Below are positions 58,935 through 64,000 of a DNA stretch of 64,000 nucleotides, piece after piece. The translations under genes were made by a program, and so were the position numbers. The stretch covers positions 1-64,000 of the forward strand of contig CACJSU010000003.1 in NCBI GenBank assembly GCA_902596165.1, given 5' to 3'. Position 1 is the first letter of the stretch; every line of letters starts with the position of its first letter. The notes under the pieces are model-generated. The model made no database searches and was not told the DNA's origin. It was given only the letters and a program-made list of their open reading frames with translations. Origin of the DNA: an uncultured SAR86 cluster bacterium. GTDB taxonomy: Bacteria > Pseudomonadota > Gammaproteobacteria > Magnimaribacterales > D2472.

Positions 58935-60806
58935 TTAATCTTTAATACTATTTAGTGAAGCCAATGAAATTGCCAAACTGCTTAATATAGGAGAGACTGT
59001 TGCAGCATACACTACGCCTGAAAGCTGACCAATATCTCTAGGCGCGTAAATAATTGAGCCTGGATAAATATCTACAGATTTCATCGAAGAAAATAAACTT
59101 GTATTGTATATACTAGTTTTCCCATCAGGATCTATAACAATAATTTCTTTTTGAGATGAATCATTAAGTCCGCCTGCTAATTTAAGGTAATCTTTTATAT
59201 TAAATGCTGGGTTATAGTTAAGATTTGAAGGATTTTTAAAATCTCCAAATAAATAAACAACTCGTGCTAATGGAGGGATTACAATGCTATCGTTAGCTTG
59301 CAAAGTAATGTCATGAATTGGATCAAGATCAGCTTTATTAACATCAAAATTAGTTACTATCCTTCCTGAATATCTTCTTGATCTTAATTCTTCTGCTAAA
59401 AAGTCTAATGCCGCAGGATTGATATTTGTATTAGGTTTGCCAATATTTGAAATTAGATAATTCACGGTATCTGAATAATTCAATTGAGCAAATTTCTTTT
59501 CCATTTCTATGGCTTCCTCTCTAAAAAGAGCACCGCCATATATGTAAGCGCCATCTTTATAACCACCAGCTTTTTGGACAATATCAGATAACGTTTCACC
59601 TTCAAAAATACTATATTTACCTGGTCTAGCTACCATGCCAGAAATCTCAACTTCTTTGATTGGCTCTAAAATATTTCTATAATTTGGAACAATAATTGAG
59701 TCCCTGGGCCTCAAAACAAACTCATCAATGTCAGTAAATGGAACATTTAATAAGGAATTTTCATTGAGACCGATCCTATTTACATATATATTTCGATGTC
59801 CAACAAATCCTTCTGAAAGTCCGCCAGCATAAGAGATTATTTGTCCAGCAGTTTCTGTTGGTAACGCCTCAAATATTCCAGGCAGGTTAACGCCCCCTGT
59901 CACTGGGACTTGAAATGCAATAGGGTGAATAAATATGGTATCTCCAGATCTTAAAGCTGCACCAGATTGATAATTTCCGTAAACTAATATGTCATATAGG
60001 TCTAGTGTTTCAATGGTTTGCCCGTCTCTTCTTAGCTCAATTTTTCTATACGATCCATTTTTAGAAATTCCACCAGCAACATTAATTGCCCCAAGAAGAT
60101 TTGAGCCTCCGCTAATTGTGAAGATTCCTGGACTAACAATTCCACCTAATAACAAGACTTGTATATCTCTAATTTTAGTTAATGTAAGAAAATGAGAGGT
60201 TCCCATAAGCGAGGCTTCAATAAATGTAGAAACATCTGATTCGACCTGTGAAAGTGATTTGCCAGATACCACTATTTTTCCAAGTTTTGGTATGGTGATT
60301 GAGCCATCTCTCTGAACCATAAGATCGTAATCTTCTTTAACTTTACCAGTAAGCAATAATCTGAACTGATCTCCAACATCAACTACATAATTTGAGCCTA
60401 AATTTGGTACGTTAACTGGCATAAAAGAAGATTGGATAGTGCTAAAAAAGCGTTCGCCAAATCTTTCTAGCTTTGATGGATTCGAGGAATCCTCATCATC
60501 TAGTCTATTTTCAAGAATCTCAATTTGATCTTTCAATTTCTGTAATATAATCTTATTTTTTTCTAGGGTAGTATCTGCTCTAAAAAGCTGTTCTAACTCT
60601 TCTTCTTTTTCAGTTGAATTGGAATCTTCAAATTCCCCTCTTAAAGATGGCGGCAAACCTTCAAGAAACTCCTTGTCAACAATTGTATTTGGTTGGAAAG
60701 CATCTTGAGCAAATGCCAAAGAAGAAAATAAAAAAAGGATGCAAAATTTCATCACGAAAAATTTGTTACATTGAATATTAGTAATAAACTTCATAAATTT
60801 AACCAA
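58935..60806 (-). CDS. Polysaccharide export protein, Wza/GfcE-like with multiple SLBB domains
   Basis: NYVVDVGDQFRLLLTGKVKEDYDLMVQRDGSITIPKLGKI poly-export motif, repeated SLBB segments, hydrophobic C-terminal helix. Confidence 0.88.
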   Translation of the reverse strand: MVKFMKFITNIQCNKFFVMKFCILFLFSSLAFAQDAFQPNTIVDKEFLEGLPPSLRGEFEDSNSTEKEEELEQLFRADTTLEKNKIILQKLKDQIEILENRLDDEDSSNPSKLERFGERFFSTIQSSFMPVNVPNLGSNYVVDVGDQFRLLLTGKVKEDYDLMVQRDGSITIPKLGKIVVSGKSLSQVESDVSTFIEASLMGTSHFLTLTKIRDIQVLLLGGIVSPGIFTISGGSNLLGAINVAGGISKNGSYRKIELRRDGQTIETLDLYDILVYGNYQSGAALRSGDTIFIHPIAFQVPVTGGVNLPGIFEALPTETAGQIISYAGGLSEGFVGHRNIYVNRIGLNENSLLNVPFTDIDEFVLRPRDSIIVPNYRNILEPIKEVEISGMVARPGKYSIFEGETLSDIVQKAGGYKDGAYIYGGALFREEAIEMEKKFAQLNYSDTVNYLISNIGKPNTNINPAALDFLAEELRSRRYSGRIVTNFDVNKADLDPIHDITLQANDSIVIPPLARVVYLFGDFKNPSNLNYNPAFNIKDYLKLAGGLNDSSQKEIIVIDPDGKTSIYNTSLFSSMKSVDIYPGSIIYAPRDIGQLSGVVYAATVSPILSSLAISLASLNSIKD

Positions 60807-60903
60807 AAAAAGAATAGATAAATTATATAATAATTTACTAATAAACTCCCTAATTTAATGGATTTAGGGGCATAAATGAACTTGATGAAGCCTAAGTAAT
60901 AGA

Positions 60904-62088
60904 TCAATTTATATTAAAGATATCCCTGGTGAAAACTTTTTTCTGAACATCTTTTAAACTACCATCAACTCGATTGGATAATATCAGATCGGATTGTTTT
61001 TTAAATTTCTCCAAATTCTTTTCCACTTTAAACGAATCCCAAGTAGTATTAGTTAAACTTGGCTCGTATATAATTATTTCAATACCTTTTTTACTAATCA
61101 ATGAAATAATATCAAGAATTGCTGCCGATCGAGTATTATCAGAATTTGCTTTCATTAATAATCTATATATACCAACCTTTTTAGGTCTCCCTTTAACTAT
61201 CATTTCTGCAATAAACTTTTTCCTTATTTCGTTTGATTTTACCGTTGCCTCTATTAAAGATTGAGGAGTATTAGTTTCATTGAAGCTGGATAAAAGTTGT
61301 TTAGAATCCTTTGGAAGACAATAACCTCCATAGCCGAATGATGGATTATTATAATAATTGCCTATTCTAGAATCTGCAGAGATGCCATTAATTATAGTTT
61401 CCACATCAAGATCTTTTTGCATCGATAGGCTATCTAGCTCATTGAAAAAAGCAACCCGCATTGCAAGATATGTATTAGCGAAAAGTTTTATAGCTTCAGC
61501 CTCATTAGGATCGGTATATAAAATAGGAACATCATCTATATCTGCGGCTTGCATCATAAGCAATCCAAATAATTTTGCTTTCTTTGATTTACTACCTATA
61601 ACTATCCTTGAAGGCTTTAGATTATCGTTCAATGCAGAACCCTCTCTAAGGAACTCAGGAGAATACAATATGTTCTCCGTATTATATCTATCTTGTAATT
61701 TATCTATAAAACCAATCGGAATGGTGGATTTAATGACTATAAGAGCATCTTTCGAAAAACTAAAAATATCTTTTACAATTTGCTCGATGTCTTTTGTATT
61801 AAAGTTCTGAGTATTTGCATCAAAATCTGTTGGTGTGCATATTAGGAATAATTCGCTTTTTCGAAATGATTCATTTTGTGAAGAAACTGCTTGAAGATTA
61901 ATTGATTGATTTTGTAGAAAGATTTCAATCTTCTCATCTTTTAAAAAACTTTCTCTATTATTAATAGCATTAACCCTATCTTGATTTATATCGAGGATTG
62001 TTACGTAGTGACTTCTTGAAAGAACGAGGGCTAATGACATACCAACGTAACCAGCACCAATGATTGAAATTTTTGTTGGTGTTTTCAT
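60904..62088 (-). CDS. ugd: UDP-glucose 6-dehydrogenase
   Basis: IIGAGYVGMSLALVLS, YSPEFLREGSALNDNLKPSRIVIG, AEAIKLFANTYLAMRVAFFNELDS, GYGGYCLPKDSKQLL. Confidence 0.94.
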   Translation of the reverse strand: MKTPTKISIIGAGYVGMSLALVLSRSHYVTILDINQDRVNAINNRESFLKDEKIEIFLQNQSINLQAVSSQNESFRKSELFLICTPTDFDANTQNFNTKDIEQIVKDIFSFSKDALIVIKSTIPIGFIDKLQDRYNTENILYSPEFLREGSALNDNLKPSRIVIGSKSKKAKLFGLLMMQAADIDDVPILYTDPNEAEAIKLFANTYLAMRVAFFNELDSLSMQKDLDVETIINGISADSRIGNYYNNPSFGYGGYCLPKDSKQLLSSFNETNTPQSLIEATVKSNEIRKKFIAEMIVKGRPKKVGIYRLLMKANSDNTRSAAILDIISLISKKGIEIIIYEPSLTNTTWDSFKVEKNLEKFKKQSDLILSNRVDGSLKDVQKKVFTRDIFNIN

Positions 62089-62149
62089 ACTTTATTGTTG
62101 ATACAAAAAATATATTATGAAAGCAATAATTTAGAGAAAATAAATAATT

Positions 62150-62962
62150 TTATGACTCTCTTCCATAGTAATCTTCGTATCTCGTAATATCTGACTCCTC
62201 TAATATCTCTCCGCATTGAACCTCTATAACGATCAGCTCTTCAGTATGCTCATTTGAAAGTCTATGAATTGAATGCAATGGAATGAAAACATATTCACCT
62301 GAATTAACCAGAGAGATTTTTGAATCGATTTCAACTGTAGCTTGACCTCTAACTACAACCCAATGCTCAGATCTATGTTCGTGTTTTTGCAGGCTAAGTT
62401 TTCCACCAGGATTAACATTAAGTTGTTTAACCTTAAATCCAAACTCGTCAATAAATGCAGAGTGCTTTCCCCATGGTGCAATAATTGTTTCTGTGCTAAT
62501 GAGGTGATCTGTTTTAATATTTGAAGCATAATTTGTGATAAAGTTTTCAACCATCCATGAACTGCTGTTAATTTTTTCTATTCCACCAATTCCGTATATA
62601 AATTCAACGCTTGGATTGTCAGAAAATTTCTTAAGCTCGGGAGTATTTTCTTTGCCTCTATCTCCACCATTTGCAAAAATAACTTTATTTGAAAACTTTA
62701 AACATTCGTTTATTGCATCACATGCTGAATTATCCCTGTCATCGAATTCAATTACAGCATCTACAAAATTTAAATTCTCTATAATTGCTTTCCTTTCATT
62801 AATTGGCATAAGCAAATATTTTTTCTTTCTTATCAACCATTCATCAGAATTTAAACCAACGATTAGATATTTAGAAGATTTTTTGGCTGCTTTGAAATAC
62901 TCTATATGCCCTCTATGCAGGGGATCAAAGCCACCAGTAACTAAGCAGATTTCGTCTTTCAT
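62150..62962 (-). CDS. Fusion protein: cytidylyltransferase/adenylyltransferase-like (HxGH) domain plus ManC-type cupin (mannose-6-phosphate isomerase type II) domain
   Basis: N-terminal VTGGFDPLHRGHIEYFKAAKKSS; C-terminal FKVKQLNVNPGGKLSLQKHEHRSEHWVVVRGQATVEID...HSIHRLSN. Confidence 0.85.
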   Translation of the reverse strand: MKDEICLVTGGFDPLHRGHIEYFKAAKKSSKYLIVGLNSDEWLIRKKKYLLMPINERKAIIENLNFVDAVIEFDDRDNSACDAINECLKFSNKVIFANGGDRGKENTPELKKFSDNPSVEFIYGIGGIEKINSSSWMVENFITNYASNIKTDHLISTETIIAPWGKHSAFIDEFGFKVKQLNVNPGGKLSLQKHEHRSEHWVVVRGQATVEIDSKISLVNSGEYVFIPLHSIHRLSNEHTEELIVIEVQCGEILEESDITRYEDYYGRES

Positions 62963-62996
62963 TGAAATATTATACTGTTAAAAAATTTTACAGTAA

Positions 62997-64000
62997 CTAA
63001 AGAATGTCCTCACACATTTTTAATAAGCGATCCTGATATGACAAATGGTCTTGATAATAAAAATAGTTGCGTTGTTCATCGATAAGTTGAGGGTTTAAAG
63101 CGTCTTTAGAATCCAATAACTCAATTAAGCATTCTTCAAGATCATCTAAATTCGAGCAAAGTGTGACTGCATCCATTTCATCTATTCCTTCAAAATGAGT
63201 ATAGTTTTCGTAAACATTATGCATGCTTGTAAAATGTTTTGTATCATCGTGAATTAATCCGAGAAACCTTTTATGAAAAATCAATGCTTCTATCATCATT
63301 GAAGTAAGCCCTCCAATCACAAATTCCGCATTACTAATGAGAGATGGATAATATGATAATGACGGCTGAAGAGATACATCTCGTTTTCCTGATTTATATG
63401 CATCTTCTAATTGCAAGTCAACCACTACATGTTTTAAGTTTTCTAATTCAAATATTTCATCTGTCTGGCGCCATGGATGGGGCCTATATACAATTTTGAT
63501 GCCATGAAGCTTTAAATTTTTTTCAATAATTTCGTTCAATCGAATTAAAACACTTGGTTCATCAAAAACAAGTGCGGTTCCTACAAAGAGAATATACTTA
63601 TAAGTATATGGAGAGTTTAATTGTGAATCTCTTAGAGAAAAATATTCGTCATATCTTGGGGTCCCAAGAAGAAATACTTTTTCATCTTGAAATCCTTGAA
63701 TATTTTTTGCATGCTCTTTGCTTTGAAGGCCCCAAACTCCTATAAAAGATGGTAACTCCCAAAAAATAGACTTGCTTGAAAGATTATCCCAATTATCAAT
63801 TAAAAATCCTATAGGAATATCCTTATCTTTACAGATTTTAATTAGATCTGTTCCTTCTGGATCATGAGCCGAAGAGGGAAACAAAACTAAATCAGGAGTT
63901 AGCTTCTCAATCTTTTGATGAAGTGGCTTATTAATTCCCATAATCATATTTAAAATAAATAAGTAAATCGGCAGAATTAATGAATTAGCTATAAAAATAT
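62997..64000 (-). CDS. CDP-glycerol glycerophosphotransferase/surface glycan transferase-like protein, truncated at the window end
   Basis: ILFVGTALVFDEPS...IVYRPHPWRQTDE...NAEFVIGGLTSMMIEALIFHKRFLGL; frame stays open upstream of the listed ATG to base 64000. Confidence 0.6.
   Translation of the reverse strand, partial: IFIANSLILPIYLFILNMIMGINKPLHQKIEKLTPDLVLFPSSAHDPEGTDLIKICKDKDIPIGFLIDNWDNLSSKSIFWELPSFIGVWGLQSKEHAKNIQGFQDEKVFLLGTPRYDEYFSLRDSQLNSPYTYKYILFVGTALVFDEPSVLIRLNEIIEKNLKLHGIKIVYRPHPWRQTDEIFELENLKHVVVDLQLEDAYKSGKRDVSLQPSLSYYPSLISNAEFVIGGLTSMMIEALIFHKRFLGLIHDDTKHFTSMHNVYENYTHFEGIDEMDAVTLCSNLDDLEECLIELLDSKDALNPQLIDEQRNYFYYQDHLSYQDRLLKMCEDIL

Noticed and set aside
1-64000. CRISPR array, toxin-antitoxin, restriction-modification or prophage defence island
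   Set aside because: No regularly spaced repeats, nuclease/methylase, phage structural or integrase sequences were recognised on either strand

Overview
This is an AT-rich, densely packed bacterial chromosome segment. Gene content suggests a gammaproteobacterium with a streamlined marine-type genome (SAR86-like is my guess; no 16S is present to test it). I see about 51 protein-coding genes and one tRNA-Pro(GGG), and no rRNA, CRISPR array, prophage or transposase. Housekeeping blocks: glnD (5'-truncated)-dapD-dapE; lptG/lptF divergent from pepA-valS; a purine block (guaA, phosphoribosyltransferase, TonB-dependent receptor, NCS2 permease, guaB); phhB-fumC; aceE-aceF. Accessory or surface blocks: (i) a small sugar-nucleotide/glycosyltransferase module behind guaA; (ii) a run of about 10 kb, mostly minus strand, with WbpM/FlaA1-type dehydratase, PQQ-type sugar dehydrogenase, Gfo/Idh, IMPase, 2-hydroxyacid dehydrogenase, HpcH/HpaI aldolase, KdsB, ELM1-like protein and photolyase; (iii) a DUF3604 lipoprotein with two type-B carboxylesterases; (iv) a Gfc/Yjb-like exopolysaccharide export locus with a repeat-rich secreted protein, then ugd, a nucleotidyltransferase-cupin fusion and a CDP-glycerol-transferase-like gene that runs off the window. 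The strongest leads are a TonB-dependent receptor embedded in a purine salvage block, a possible non-canonical CMP-ulosonic-acid cassette, the reduced Gfc/Yjb-like export locus with its GfcA/YjbE-like low-complexity protein, and the HIGH-type nucleotidyltransferase-cupin fusion. All family calls come from reading the translations; no searches were run.
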